From the NCBI RefSeq assembly GCF_028283705.1, contig NZ_JAPWKD010000008.1:167298-231297 (forward strand): a stretch of 64,000 nt of DNA, read 5' to 3'. Positions 1-8,919 of the stretch are shown here, one piece after another (the first letter of the stretch is position 1; each line of letters opens with the position of its first letter). This DNA comes from Pantoea sp. (GTDB lineage Bacteria > Pseudomonadota > Gammaproteobacteria > Enterobacterales > Enterobacteriaceae). A program made the translations under genes and the position numbers. The notes beneath the pieces were generated by a model. That model had not been told where the DNA came from, ran no database searches, and saw only the letters and a program-made list of their open reading frames with translations.

Positions 1-1230
1 CAGCAAAAAGTACTGGCGCTGCTGGAAGAAGTCGGGTTGCCGGAACCGGATAAAATCCAGCATCAGCACCCGTTTCGCCTGTCCGGCGGGCAGCGTCAGC
101 GCGTGATGATTGCCATGGCGCTGGCGCTCGACCCCGATATTCTGATTGCCGATGAACCCACCACTGCGCTGGACGTCACCACCCAGGCGCAAATCCTGCA
201 ACTTATCCGTGGCCTGCAACAGCGCAAGGCGATGAGCGTGATGTTTATCACCCACGATTTTGGTGTGGTGGAGGAGATCGCTGACCGGGTCATCGTGATG
301 GAAAAAGGCCATATGGTGGAGTCTGGCCCGGCACAGCAGGTGTTAAGTGCGCCCCGACATCCCTATTCGCAGAAGTTGATTGCCGCCGTGCCACGTATGC
401 ATGCCGGTGACAAAGATGTGCGTGACACGCCAACGGTATTGCAGGTCAATAACCTGGTGAAAACCTATCGCAGCGACGGTGGCTGGCTGAGCCGCAGCCG
501 TGAGGTGAAGGCGTTAAACAACGTCAGCTTCAGCCTGAACAAGGGCGAAACGCTGGGTATTGTCGGCGAGTCGGGTTCCGGCAAATCCTCGCTAGGCCGG
601 GTGTTGCTGAAGTTGCTGGCGGCGGATAGCGGGGAAATCCTGTTTGACGGGCGCGATATCCTGCCGATGAAAGAAGCGGATTTCCGTCCGCTGCGGCGTT
701 ATATCCAGATGATATTCCAGGACCCCTTTGCTTCACTTAACCCGCGCCACACCATCGGCACCATCCTCTCGGCCGGTCCGCTGGCGCTGGGCGGCATGAC
801 GCCGCCGGAAGTGGAGCGTAAAGCCAAACAGCTGCTGCAACGGGTGGGCCTGGATGCCAGTGCCTGGCAGCGTTTCCCGCATGAGTTTTCCGGTGGTCAG
901 CGCCAGCGCATTGGCATCGCGCGCGCGTTAATGTTCGACCCGGTGCTGCTGGTGGCGGATGAATCGGTCTCCGCACTGGACGTGTCGATTCAGGCCCAGG
1001 TACTGGAATTGCTGCGTAGCATTCAGCAGCAAACCCAGGTGGCGATGATTTTTATTACCCACGATCTGCGTGTCGCCAGCCAGATTTGTGACCGTATCGC
1101 GGTGCTGTTTAAAGGAGAAATTGTCGAGCAGGGCACGCCGCAGGCGGTGTTTCGCCAGCCGCAGCATCGTTATACACAACAACTGGTTAGCGCCATTCCT
1201 GGCCATGCGGAAGAGCGGGTGGTGTCTTAA
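1..1230 (+). CDS. ABC importer ATPase, fused double nucleotide-binding domain (5' partial)
   Basis: The reading frame is open from base 1, so the N-terminus lies outside the window; about 409 residues are visible. Two ABC ATPase domains are fused. The visible end of the first has the signature LSGGQ (visible residues 27-31), Walker B ILIADEP and an ITHDFG H-loop. The second has Walker [10 protein letters not shown] (about residue 189), the signature FSGGQ, Walker B VLLVADES and ITHDLR. Each is followed by the oligopeptide-transporter C-terminal region ([16 protein letters not shown]). This is the DppD-DppF/GsiA arrangement that powers peptide-type importers from the cytoplasmic face of the membrane. 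It should energise the binding protein and permeases at 3339-6919, although a MarR gene and an oxidase gene lie between. The substrate is unknown. Confidence 0.93.
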   Translation, partial: QQKVLALLEEVGLPEPDKIQHQHPFRLSGGQRQRVMIAMALALDPDILIADEPTTALDVTTQAQILQLIRGLQQRKAMSVMFITHDFGVVEEIADRVIVMEKGHMVESGPAQQVLSAPRHPYSQKLIAAVPRMHAGDKDVRDTPTVLQVNNLVKTYRSDGGWLSRSREVKALNNVSFSLNKGETLGIVGESGSGKSSLGRVLLKLLAADSGEILFDGRDILPMKEADFRPLRRYIQMIFQDPFASLNPRHTIGTILSAGPLALGGMTPPEVERKAKQLLQRVGLDASAWQRFPHEFSGGQRQRIGIARALMFDPVLLVADESVSALDVSIQAQVLELLRSIQQQTQVAMIFITHDLRVASQICDRIAVLFKGEIVEQGTPQAVFRQPQHRYTQQLVSAIPGHAEERVVS

Positions 1231-1248
1231 GTTAAATTGGAAAAAGCT

Positions 1249-1268
1249 ATGACAAAAGTCGTTGTCAT
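1249..1268. promoter_or_regulatory. Inverted repeat upstream of marR, candidate operator
   Basis: ATGACAA (1249-1255) and TTGTCAT (1262-1268) form a perfect 7-bp inverted repeat with a 6-nt spacer, between the ATPase stop and the MarR start. MarR-family proteins commonly bind such palindromes in their own promoters. A similar half-site, ATGACAAAA, recurs near 1932, just upstream of the next gene. Function is inferred from position only. Confidence 0.35.
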
Positions 1269-1358
1269 TGTCCACTATCTCGCCAATACTTGATTAAAGT
1301 TTTGACTGCCTTAATCCCTTCTTCTGAGACGTTTTTTTTCAGTAATGTGGAGCGCAGA

Positions 1359-1823
1359 ATGATAAAACCAGCTGTTCCGCAACAAGCCGTTGACGTGGAT
1401 TTGGGACCGCTTGGCAATATGCTGAGTTTTTACATTCGTAGCATCAACATCGCCGTGTCGCGTGACCTTGACCAGCAACTGGCTGGACTCGAAGTGGCGC
1501 GCGGCACCGGCAAAATCAGCACGCTGCTGGTGGTGGATCGCCACCCCGGTATCCGGCCTTCGGTGATTGCCGATGTGATCCAGCGTGACCGTTCGGCCAT
1601 GGCACGTCTGCTGGAGCAGATGGAGCAACAACAGTTGCTGACGCGCGAGGCCGACCACAGCGATAACCGTTCACAGGCGCTGTTTCTTACCGATCACGGT
1701 AAGGCTCTGGCGCAGCGCGTGCGCGAACTGACGCAACAGCAGGAAGATCGTTTTTTTCAGCGGTTGACGGCCAGAGAAAAACACACCGTCATCCGTTTAT
1801 TAAAAAAAGTCTTACAGCCGTAA
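1359..1823 (+). CDS. MarR-family transcriptional regulator
   Basis: A 154-residue winged-helix protein, a normal MarR length. It has the helical N-terminus, the recognition-helix region (IADVIQRDRSAMARLLEQME, about residues 67-86) and the wing region (READHSDNRSQALFLTDHG). The frame is open upstream to a TTG at 1290, but ATG 1359 with a purine-rich GGAG sequence before it fits the family length better. It lies between the ABC ATPase and the FAD oxidase, so it most likely represses this uptake and oxidation locus in response to a small ligand; the ligand is unknown. Confidence 0.85.
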   Translation: MIKPAVPQQAVDVDLGPLGNMLSFYIRSINIAVSRDLDQQLAGLEVARGTGKISTLLVVDRHPGIRPSVIADVIQRDRSAMARLLEQMEQQQLLTREADHSDNRSQALFLTDHGKALAQRVRELTQQQEDRFFQRLTAREKHTVIRLLKKVLQP

Positions 1824-1955
1824 TGCATGAATAAAAGCAGCATATTTCTGTGGGTGAGAAATTAATTTCACCTGCACGGCGAACTGTTTTCGAAATATCT
1901 CTGATGGCGTCTGATGGCAGACTGAAATAATGATGACAAAACTGCGGGAATTATT

Positions 1956-3287
1956 ATGCCTGGTCCGTTTGTTGTGCCGGTTCACGGCGATGTGACATTG
2001 CCGGAGAAAGTCGATGTGGTGGTGATTGGCGGCGGCATTATTGGTTGCGCCACCGCGCTGGAAATTGCCGAACAGGGCGTCAGCGTCGCGTTATGCGAAA
2101 AAGGCGGCATTGGTCAGGAGCAATCCAGTCGCAACTGGGGCTGGGTGCGGCTGGCGCGCCGCGACCCGCGTGAAGTCCCGCTGATGGCCGAATCACTGCG
2201 TATCTGGCAGCAACTGGATCAGCGGGTGCAGGCGGACACCGGTTATCAGCGTGCTGGCATCACCTTTAACTGCGCCACTGACCAGGAATTCAGCGAGCTG
2301 CAAAGCTGGTCGCGGCATATGGCAGGCACCGGCTTTCGTGCTGAAATGCTGGATCGCGACGGGGTGGAGAAACTGTTCCCCGGCCACAAAATTCAGGGTG
2401 TGGGTGCGCTCTATACCCCGGATGATGGGCGTGCTGAACCGCAGAAAGCGGCTCCGGCGATTGCCGAGGCGGCACGCCGCCACGGTGCGCATATTCTGAC
2501 GGAATGCGCGGTGCGCGGTATCGAAACCAGCGGTGGGCGTATTTCTGGCGTGATGACGGAACGCGGTGCGATTGCCTGCCAGAGCGTGGTGCTGGCCGGA
2601 GGTGCCTGGTCAGGGCTGATGGCGCAGCGCTTTGGTCTGCGCCTGCCACAGCTCAAGGTGCTGAACAGCGTGGTACGCACCGAGCCGCTGGCGGGAGGGC
2701 CGGAAGCGGCGTTCTGGGCGCGCGATTTTGCTATTCGTAAACGTCAGGATGGTGGCTACACCATCGCCTCCGGGCATGAAAGCGAAGTGGATTTCGTGCC
2801 CGACACTTTTCGTTTTGCCCGCAATTTCCTGCCGGCACTGCGCCATGAATGGGGATCATTACGCCTGCGTCTCACCGGACGATTTTATGACGAGTGGCGC
2901 ATGCCACGTCACTGGCATCTGGATGAACCCAGCCCGTTTGAATATTGCCGCGTACTCGATCTGCCGCCGTCAAGAAAACTCACTGACAAGGTACTGGAGC
3001 AACTGAAACAGCAACTGCCTGCACTGGCCGGGCTGAAAGTCGCGCAGCGCTGGGCAGGCTGCATTGATGTGCTGCCGGATGCCATCCCGGTAATTTCCCA
3101 TATCGAGCGTTATCCCGGCCTGGTGATGGCCACCGGTTTTTCCGGCCATGGCTTTGGTATCGGACCCGGAGCCGGACGCCTCACCGCTGACCTGGTACTC
3201 AACCGCACGCCGGTAGTGGACCCCAACGCTTTCCGTTTCTCCCGTTTCACAGATGGTTCAAAGATCGAAATTATGACCGGCTACTAA
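1956..3287 (+). CDS. FAD-dependent oxidoreductase, DAO family
   Basis: 443 residues. The N-terminal dinucleotide-binding motif GGGIIG (residues 25-30) sits in a beta-alpha-beta fold (VDVVVIGGGIIGCATALEIA), and a C-terminal DAO segment contains TGFSGHGFGIGPGAGRL, which contacts the flavin. The family includes D-amino-acid dehydrogenases, sarcosine oxidases and opine oxidases, which oxidise a C-N bond of amines or amino acids. No signal peptide is visible, so it is probably cytoplasmic or membrane-associated. It directly precedes the binding protein and permease genes, suggesting it oxidises the imported compound. The exact substrate cannot be read from sequence. Confidence 0.88.
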   Translation: MPGPFVVPVHGDVTLPEKVDVVVIGGGIIGCATALEIAEQGVSVALCEKGGIGQEQSSRNWGWVRLARRDPREVPLMAESLRIWQQLDQRVQADTGYQRAGITFNCATDQEFSELQSWSRHMAGTGFRAEMLDRDGVEKLFPGHKIQGVGALYTPDDGRAEPQKAAPAIAEAARRHGAHILTECAVRGIETSGGRISGVMTERGAIACQSVVLAGGAWSGLMAQRFGLRLPQLKVLNSVVRTEPLAGGPEAAFWARDFAIRKRQDGGYTIASGHESEVDFVPDTFRFARNFLPALRHEWGSLRLRLTGRFYDEWRMPRHWHLDEPSPFEYCRVLDLPPSRKLTDKVLEQLKQQLPALAGLKVAQRWAGCIDVLPDAIPVISHIERYPGLVMATGFSGHGFGIGPGAGRLTADLVLNRTPVVDPNAFRFSRFTDGSKIEIMTGY

Positions 3288-3338
3288 CTCTTATTGCCGC
3301 AGCGCGGCGTTGTGTTTCTGTTCACCTGAGGAATAACA

Positions 3339-5021
3339 ATGAGCGATAAGTTTACAGATTCCCTGCCAAAAATTTCCCGTCGGCAGGCCCTGGTTTATCT
3401 GGCCTCCGGCACCGCAGTGATGGCATTGCCGGGGCTGTTCGGCAGCAACGTGGCGCGTGCCGCAATGACCGGGGCAGCGGGAAGTGGTGGACAGATGGTG
3501 GTGGGGTTCTCCCAGGAACCGACGGTGTTTAACCCGCTGATGCCCCATATCGAGGTAGACGACGGCCTGCATTTCAGCTTGTTCGATCCGCTGTTTGGCA
3601 TTGATGAGAAAGGCAATTTCACCCCATCCCTGGCGACAGAAGTGCCGACGCAGGCGAACGGCGGTATCTCCGCCGATGGTCTCAATTTCCATCTCAAACT
3701 GCGCGAAGGGGTGAAGTGGCACGATGGTCAGCCGTTCACTGCCGAAGATGTGAAATTCACCCTGGAACTGCTGGTAGATCCGAATTTCCGCAGCTGGAGC
3801 CGTTCCGGTCATGAGCTGGTGCGCGACATTACTATCGTCTCGCCGACCGAAATCAAATGGCGCATGGAAAAACCCTATTCGCCTTACACCTCGATTCTTG
3901 CCGCCACCTTTATTGTGCCGAAGCATGGCTTTGCCAACGTGCAGGACAAAAACACCGCGCCGTTCAACAGCGCGCCGGTGGGCACCGGGCCGTTCAAATG
4001 GCAGCAGCGGGTGCCGGGCGACCATATTGAACTGACGGCCAACAAAGATTACTTTGGCGACGGCCCGAAACTCGACCGGCTGATTTATAAATACATCCCG
4101 GATCTCAACGTGATGTACACCCAGTTTGTCTCCGGCGATATCGACATTGCCGGGTTGCAGTGGATCTCGGCGGATCATTACGACGAGGCGAAAAAGCTGC
4201 CGGGTAAAGTGGTGGACGTGTTCCAGAGCGCCACCATTGAGAACTTTGCCTTTAATCTGGCGCGTCCACAGTTCCAGGACCCCGCCGTGCGTGAAGCCCT
4301 GTATTACGCCATTGATAAACAAACCATTATCGATGCGTTGTATTACGGCCTGCCGAAGCCGACCGAAACCTATATGCCGCGTCAGTCGTCATATTTTAAC
4401 GCCGACTTACCGGCCCATGAATTCAGTCTCGATAAAGCCAAAGCGCTGCTGGATAAGGCAGGCTGGAAGCCCGGTGCGGGCGGGATACGCGAGAAGAATG
4501 GCGTCAAACTGTCGTTCACTAACTCCACCACCGCCGGGAACCATCTGCGCGAACAAATGCAGCAGTTTATGCAGCAAAGCTTCCAGGAAATTGGCGTCGA
4601 GATGAAGATCTCCAACCTGCCGCCTGCGGTGATGTGGGGCGATTACTGGATGCTGTCGAAATTTGATAGCGCCATTGTTGGTCTGAATTACCTCACTGGC
4701 TCCGATCCCGACACCGCCACCTACATGCGTTCCGATGCCATTCCGGCCCTGGGTGGGGCGGGGCAGAACGTATTCCAGTACAAAAATCCCGGGGTGGACA
4801 AGCTGCTGGCGCAGGGCAGTGCCGAATTTGCCCCCGAGCAGCGTAAGGCGGCTTATCTGCAAATCCAGGCGCTGGTGCGCAAAGACCTGCCGTTCCTGAC
4901 GTTGTTCAGTTTCGCCAATGTGCGCGGTCACAAGCAGGGTGCGGAAAATATCATTCCCAACATCAACGTGCGCATCGATAGCTGGAACGTCAACACCTGG
5001 TACTGGAACAAAAAAGCCTGA
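3339..5021 (+). CDS. Family-5 ABC substrate-binding protein with Tat signal
   Basis: 560 residues, typical for the DppA/OppA family (SBP_bac_5). The N-terminus carries a twin-arginine motif (SRRQALVYLA, Arg 14-15), a hydrophobic stretch and an AxA-type cleavage region (VARAA), so export is probably by Tat in a folded state. Family hallmarks include LREGVKWHDGQPFTAEDVKF, the lobe-hinge region and the C-terminal YWNKK end. It should capture a peptide-like or amine-containing compound in the periplasm and hand it to the two following permeases. It begins about 50 bp after the oxidase, likely in the same operon. Confidence 0.92.
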   Translation: MSDKFTDSLPKISRRQALVYLASGTAVMALPGLFGSNVARAAMTGAAGSGGQMVVGFSQEPTVFNPLMPHIEVDDGLHFSLFDPLFGIDEKGNFTPSLATEVPTQANGGISADGLNFHLKLREGVKWHDGQPFTAEDVKFTLELLVDPNFRSWSRSGHELVRDITIVSPTEIKWRMEKPYSPYTSILAATFIVPKHGFANVQDKNTAPFNSAPVGTGPFKWQQRVPGDHIELTANKDYFGDGPKLDRLIYKYIPDLNVMYTQFVSGDIDIAGLQWISADHYDEAKKLPGKVVDVFQSATIENFAFNLARPQFQDPAVREALYYAIDKQTIIDALYYGLPKPTETYMPRQSSYFNADLPAHEFSLDKAKALLDKAGWKPGAGGIREKNGVKLSFTNSTTAGNHLREQMQQFMQQSFQEIGVEMKISNLPPAVMWGDYWMLSKFDSAIVGLNYLTGSDPDTATYMRSDAIPALGGAGQNVFQYKNPGVDKLLAQGSAEFAPEQRKAAYLQIQALVRKDLPFLTLFSFANVRGHKQGAENIIPNINVRIDSWNVNTWYWNKKA

Positions 5022-5074
5022 GTCCATTCACAGATCGCGTGACGTGATCGCGCGTCACGCCGGGGAGGAGAGCC

Positions 5075-6025
5075 ATGGGCGCATTTTTGCTACGACGTGT
5101 TGGCCAAAGCATCATTTTGCTGTTGCTGGTGTCGATCATCGGCTTTGCCGCACTGAACCTGGCACCCGGTGGGCCACTGTCGCAATATGCCTTAACGCCG
5201 GGGATGACCCAGGAAGCGATGCAACGCATCGCCACCCAGATGGGACTGAACCGGCCTTTGCCGGTGCAATATTTTGACTGGCTCAGCCATTTGCTGCGTG
5301 GGGACTGGGGGCGATCTTACCGTGATGGTCAGCCGGTACTCAGCATCATCTTTTCGCATCTGCCTGCCACTTTGTTGCTGATGTGCACCTCAATGGTGTT
5401 TTCCATCGCTATTGGCGTGTGGATTGGCATTCAGAGCGCCATCAAACGTGACAGCCTGTTTGATCGCATGGCGACCATGGGGGCGATGGTGGCGCTGTCG
5501 ATTCCCACCTTCTGGTTCGGCCTGGTGGCGATTTATTTCTTTGCACTGAAGCTGCAATGGCTGCCCGCCGGAAATATGTACACCGTGGGGGACGGTTCGC
5601 TGCTGGATGTGTTGCGCCATCTGATTCTGCCGGTGCTGGTGCTGACTTTTGTCGATGTGGCGATCTGGAGCCGCTACATGCGCACCGCCACGCTGGAGGT
5701 AATCAACCAGGATTTCATCAAAACCGCGCGTGCGAAAGGTGTTTCCCCACGTCGCGTGCTGATGAAGCATGTGGTGGGCAATGCGCTGCTGCCGATGATT
5801 ACCCTCGCGGGCATGCAACTGCCGACCATTCTCGGTGGCGCGCTGGTGGCGGAGACGGTGTTCACCTGGCCGGGCATGGGGCGTCTGTTCCTCGACAGCC
5901 TCGGCTACAGCGATTACCCGGTGGTGATGGGGTTGCTGATGTGTTCGGCCATTCTGGTGCTGATTGGCAATCTGCTGGCGGATGTGATCACCGCGCTGGT
6001 CGATCCGCGTATTCGTCCCGCTTAA
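5075..6025 (+). CDS. ABC permease, DppB/OppB type
   Basis: 316 residues with an N-terminal transmembrane helix (LLLVSIIGFAALNLAPGGP), a following periplasmic region and about five more helices. The cytoplasmic EAA loop is visible as EVINQDFIKTARAKGVSPRR, which couples to the ATPase. The ATG has a strong ribosome site (GGGGAGGAG). It is the first inner-membrane subunit of the importer and pairs with the permease 9 bp downstream. Confidence 0.92.
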   Translation: MGAFLLRRVGQSIILLLLVSIIGFAALNLAPGGPLSQYALTPGMTQEAMQRIATQMGLNRPLPVQYFDWLSHLLRGDWGRSYRDGQPVLSIIFSHLPATLLLMCTSMVFSIAIGVWIGIQSAIKRDSLFDRMATMGAMVALSIPTFWFGLVAIYFFALKLQWLPAGNMYTVGDGSLLDVLRHLILPVLVLTFVDVAIWSRYMRTATLEVINQDFIKTARAKGVSPRRVLMKHVVGNALLPMITLAGMQLPTILGGALVAETVFTWPGMGRLFLDSLGYSDYPVVMGLLMCSAILVLIGNLLADVITALVDPRIRPA

Positions 6026-6034
6026 GGAGGCAAG

Positions 6035-6919
6035 ATGGCATCTTCCGTGATTACGCCACCGGTCGCCACGTCACGCTGGCGAGGCAACCGTACGCTGCAA
6101 CGCTTTTTGCGTCACCGGCTGGCCTGCACCAGTCTGCTGCTGATTATCCTGATGGCACTGGCCTGCGCATTCGGCCCCGCATTGCTGCCGTTTGACGATC
6201 TCCATATCGACCTGCGCGCGCGTTTTGCGCCGCCGCTTACCGGCTGGCACTGGCTGGGCACCGATCCACTCGGGCGTGATTTGCTGGCGCGACTGTTGAT
6301 GGCCGGGCGTATTTCGCTGCTGGTGGGTTTCTTTGCCATGTTGCTCAGTATCATGCTGGGCACGCTGGTGGGGATTGTGGCTGGCTATTACGGCGGACGT
6401 GTTGGCGCGCTGCTGATGCGCGTCGTCGATGCGTTTCTCGCTTTTCCCAGCGTGTTTTTGCTGCTGGCGCTGGCGGCGTTTATTAAACCGGATCCGGCGA
6501 TGATTACCGTGATTATCGCGGTGACCAGCTGGATGGAAGTGGCACGCATTGTTGAGGCGGAAGTACGTTCGCTGCGTGAACGTGAATATATTCTGGCGGC
6601 GCGCATGCTGGGTCTGTCCGGGCGCTGGATTATGTTCCGTGAGCTGCTACCCAACGTGGTCGGGCCGATTATTGTCGCCGCGACGCTGACGGTGGCACGC
6701 GCCATCCTGCTGGAAGCCTATATCAGCTTTCTCGGCTATGGCATTCAGCCACCGCTTCCGAGCTGGGGCAACATGCTCAACGGTGCACAGCAGTACCTGA
6801 TTCGCGCGCCCTGGCTGGCACTGGTGCCGGGCATCGCCATTACTCTGGCGGTAACCTGCTTTAACTTTATTGGCGATGGGCTGCGCGATGCGCTGGACGC
6901 CCGCAGCGAGAAAGAGTGA
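6035..6919 (+). CDS. ABC permease, DppC/OppC type
   Basis: 294 residues, with the cytoplasmic N-terminal tail and first helix typical of DppC (OppC_N), the conserved WLGTDPLGRD segment, and an EAA loop (EVRSLREREYILAARMLGLS). AAGGAGG lies just before the ATG, and spacing to the upstream permease is 9 bp. It forms the heterodimeric channel with the DppB-type subunit. An oxidase follows 8 bp downstream, so transport and oxidation are likely co-expressed. Confidence 0.92.
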   Translation: MASSVITPPVATSRWRGNRTLQRFLRHRLACTSLLLIILMALACAFGPALLPFDDLHIDLRARFAPPLTGWHWLGTDPLGRDLLARLLMAGRISLLVGFFAMLLSIMLGTLVGIVAGYYGGRVGALLMRVVDAFLAFPSVFLLLALAAFIKPDPAMITVIIAVTSWMEVARIVEAEVRSLREREYILAARMLGLSGRWIMFRELLPNVVGPIIVAATLTVARAILLEAYISFLGYGIQPPLPSWGNMLNGAQQYLIRAPWLALVPGIAITLAVTCFNFIGDGLRDALDARSEKE

Positions 6920-6927
6920 GGTGACTC

Positions 6928-8250
6928 ATGGCCCGGTTCTCCCCGTTTGAAGATTCGCTGTGGTTTGCTACTGCGGCTACCGCGCCGCCATTGCCCCCGT
7001 TGCAGGGCGAGCGCCAGGCCGATGTCTGTGTGGTGGGCGGCGGTTATACCGGCCTGACCACGGCGCTGACGCTGGCAAAGCAGGGGGTAAAAGTCATTCT
7101 GCTGGAGGCACAGCAGGCGGGTTTTGGTGGCTCAGGACGCAACGCTGGTCACTGTACACCCACCTTCACCCATTTTTCCCTGCCGGAACTGCGACGCTTG
7201 TTAGGTGAACCCTGGGCGGAACGATTGATTACGCGTCAGACCCAGGCGAATCATCAGGTCAGCGCGATGATTCGTGATTACCAGATTGACTGCGAATGGC
7301 AGCAAAACGGTTATCTGCAGGCAGCGGCACGGCCCGGAGCCATGAAACTTGTCGAAGAGAAAGCCCGTCAGTACAACGCGGTGGGGGCGCATACTGAAGC
7401 GGTAGATGCCGCGCAGGCGGAACGCATCAGTGGCAGCCCGCGCTTTTATGGTGGCTGGTTTCATCATGAAGGGGGGCACCTCAATCCGTTGGGCTATGCA
7501 CGCGGCCTGGCGCGTGCGGTGGTGCAGGAGAGCGGCGAGATCTATTGTGAATCGCCGGTCAGTGAGGTGAAAAAACAGGGTACAAAATGGCAGGTGATGA
7601 CGCCGCAGGGTGCCGTGCTGGCAGATAAAGTGATTTTCGCCACCGGCGCTTACACCGTTGCGGGGTGGCCGCAGCTGGCACAAAGTTTTCGTATCATGCG
7701 GGTGTTTGTGGCGGCAACCCAGCCGCTGGATGAGGCGTTGCGCCGCCATGTACTGCCCCTGAATACCACCCTCCATGACGGACGCGGTGATATCTACGTT
7801 TATAAATACAACCAGCAGGGGCGTATTGTTGCCTCGATGTTTCCGATGGGGCGGCGCGGGCGTGAGATGAACTATACCCATCAGGTGATGAGTGACCGAC
7901 TGCGCTGGCTGCATCCGGCTATCGACCAGCCGTTACGCTGGGAATATTTCTGGTATGGCGAGCTGGATATGCAGCAGCGCACTATCCCGCGGCTGTATCA
8001 GCTGGCACCCGGTGTGGTGGCGCTGACCGGCCTTTCCGGGCGAGGCGTGCCCACTGGCAGTATGCTGGGCGGTATTCTGGCCGAATGGGCGCTGGAGGTG
8101 CCGGAGAGTGAGCTGGCGCTGAAAATTGAACCGCTGCATAAAGCCCCGTTCTGGATGGGCTTTGGCCCACAACTGACGCTGCGTTATTACCGTGCACGGG
8201 ATTGGTTGCGCTGCCGCATGGAAGGTGCCGCGCTGCCACCTCATGCCTGA
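6928..8250 (+). CDS. FAD-dependent oxidoreductase, PuuB/OrdL-like
   Basis: 440 residues of the DAO family, related to gamma-glutamylputrescine oxidase and similar amine oxidases. Visible motifs are the FAD-binding GGGYTG (residues 37-42), the flavin-contacting GFGGSGRNAGHC and a C-terminal LSGRGVPTGSMLGG. Oxidative deamination or dealkylation of an amine, giving an aldehyde or keto acid plus reduced flavin, is the expected chemistry. It is the last gene of the transporter operon and the second oxidase of the locus, implying two oxidation steps or two related substrates. A PuuB role is not claimed, since no puuA, puuC or puuD is nearby. Confidence 0.87.
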   Translation: MARFSPFEDSLWFATAATAPPLPPLQGERQADVCVVGGGYTGLTTALTLAKQGVKVILLEAQQAGFGGSGRNAGHCTPTFTHFSLPELRRLLGEPWAERLITRQTQANHQVSAMIRDYQIDCEWQQNGYLQAAARPGAMKLVEEKARQYNAVGAHTEAVDAAQAERISGSPRFYGGWFHHEGGHLNPLGYARGLARAVVQESGEIYCESPVSEVKKQGTKWQVMTPQGAVLADKVIFATGAYTVAGWPQLAQSFRIMRVFVAATQPLDEALRRHVLPLNTTLHDGRGDIYVYKYNQQGRIVASMFPMGRRGREMNYTHQVMSDRLRWLHPAIDQPLRWEYFWYGELDMQQRTIPRLYQLAPGVVALTGLSGRGVPTGSMLGGILAEWALEVPESELALKIEPLHKAPFWMGFGPQLTLRYYRARDWLRCRMEGAALPPHA

Positions 8251-8352
8251 TGTTATATGCAATTTGCGGCAATGAAGCGCAGAACTAATTGTTTTGGTTA
8301 TAAGCCGGGGTGCGCTTTACTGACATGGTCAATCATTTCTGGAGAACAGCCG

Positions 8353-8520
8353 ATGAAAAAGTTACTACAGCAGTGGTTTAATCGTTTCAATCAGCCGCAG
8401 AACGCGGTGCCGCAACAGCGTGACATCGATGTCGCGAAACATATTGAGCTGCTCATCCCCATCAGCCAGCTGTATGGCATTGAATTCCATCCCTCGGTGT
8501 ATCGTTACTATGAAAGATGA
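8353..8520 (+). CDS. Small hypothetical protein (55 aa)
   Basis: ATG 8353 follows a good ribosome site (GGAGAACAGCCG). The 55-residue product starts with a basic amphipathic stretch (MKKLLQQWFNRFNQPQ) and ends VYRYYER. I do not recognise it. The frame is open upstream to 8257, but no ribosome site supports that start. A second tiny ORF overlaps its end. Confidence 0.45.
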   Translation: MKKLLQQWFNRFNQPQNAVPQQRDIDVAKHIELLIPISQLYGIEFHPSVYRYYER

Positions 8521-8587
8521 ACGATTCCATCTGGTGATGCGCTACAGCTACTGGAATGAGCTGTGCGCTGTGACGGGTAATCAGTAG
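8510..8587 (+). CDS. Very small overlapping ORF (25 aa)
   Basis: ATG 8510 lies inside the last codons of the preceding small gene and encodes 25 residues (MKDERFHLVMRYSYWNELCA...). It could be translationally coupled, or be the frameshifted remainder of a longer ancestral protein. It is weakly supported. Confidence 0.2.
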   Translation: MKDERFHLVMRYSYWNELCAVTGNQ

Positions 8588-8640
8588 ATCACCGGCATTT
8601 TATCCAGGTCAGCCCGGTAGGTGCAGGTATTGGTGTAACG

Positions 8641-8663
8641 GCGCGATTTATCGCGCTTTTTTT
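8641..8663 (+). terminator. Rho-independent terminator / REP-like palindrome
   Basis: GCGCGAT and ATCGCGC form a 7-bp stem followed by seven T residues. The flanking bases (GTAACGGCGCGATTTATCGC) match the palindromic element found again at 11206 and 40027, so this may be a copy of that repeat working as a terminator for the small ORFs. Confidence 0.7.
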
Positions 8664-8811
8664 ATGCGCCCAATCTGACGAATTTCTGCACATTGTTTAA
8701 ATAATTCTTACAAACCCTGCTTGATTCGTTCAACTGTATTGATTGTGTAATAAATGCGTAAAGAAATGTTTTTCTTTACCGTTGCGCTCGTGTAAAAATA
8801 CGAAAGTAAAT

Positions 8812-8830
8812 GATAACCATTCTTTTTATC
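8812..8830. promoter_or_regulatory. Fur box upstream of fiu
   Basis: GATAACCATTCTTTTTATC matches the 19-bp Fur consensus at about 13 positions, including both outer GATAA/TTATC arms, and lies 90 bp before the fiu start. Iron-replete Fur would repress fiu and probably ybiX. The 8588-8919 interval otherwise holds only the terminator/REP-like element. Confidence 0.65.
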
Positions 8831-8919
8831 GTTTAAGGGATCAGGCCAGACCTGCGTGAAATTTCCCCTGTGGCCTGATGTGCGCATCAATAACAACAAT
8901 CAAACCCACACGTTTAAAA

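Noticed and set aside
3291..4322. 343-codon ORF on the minus strand inside the substrate-binding protein gene
   Set aside because: It is antisense to a clear family-5 binding protein, has no ribosome site or domain, and its composition is the mirror of GC-rich coding DNA.
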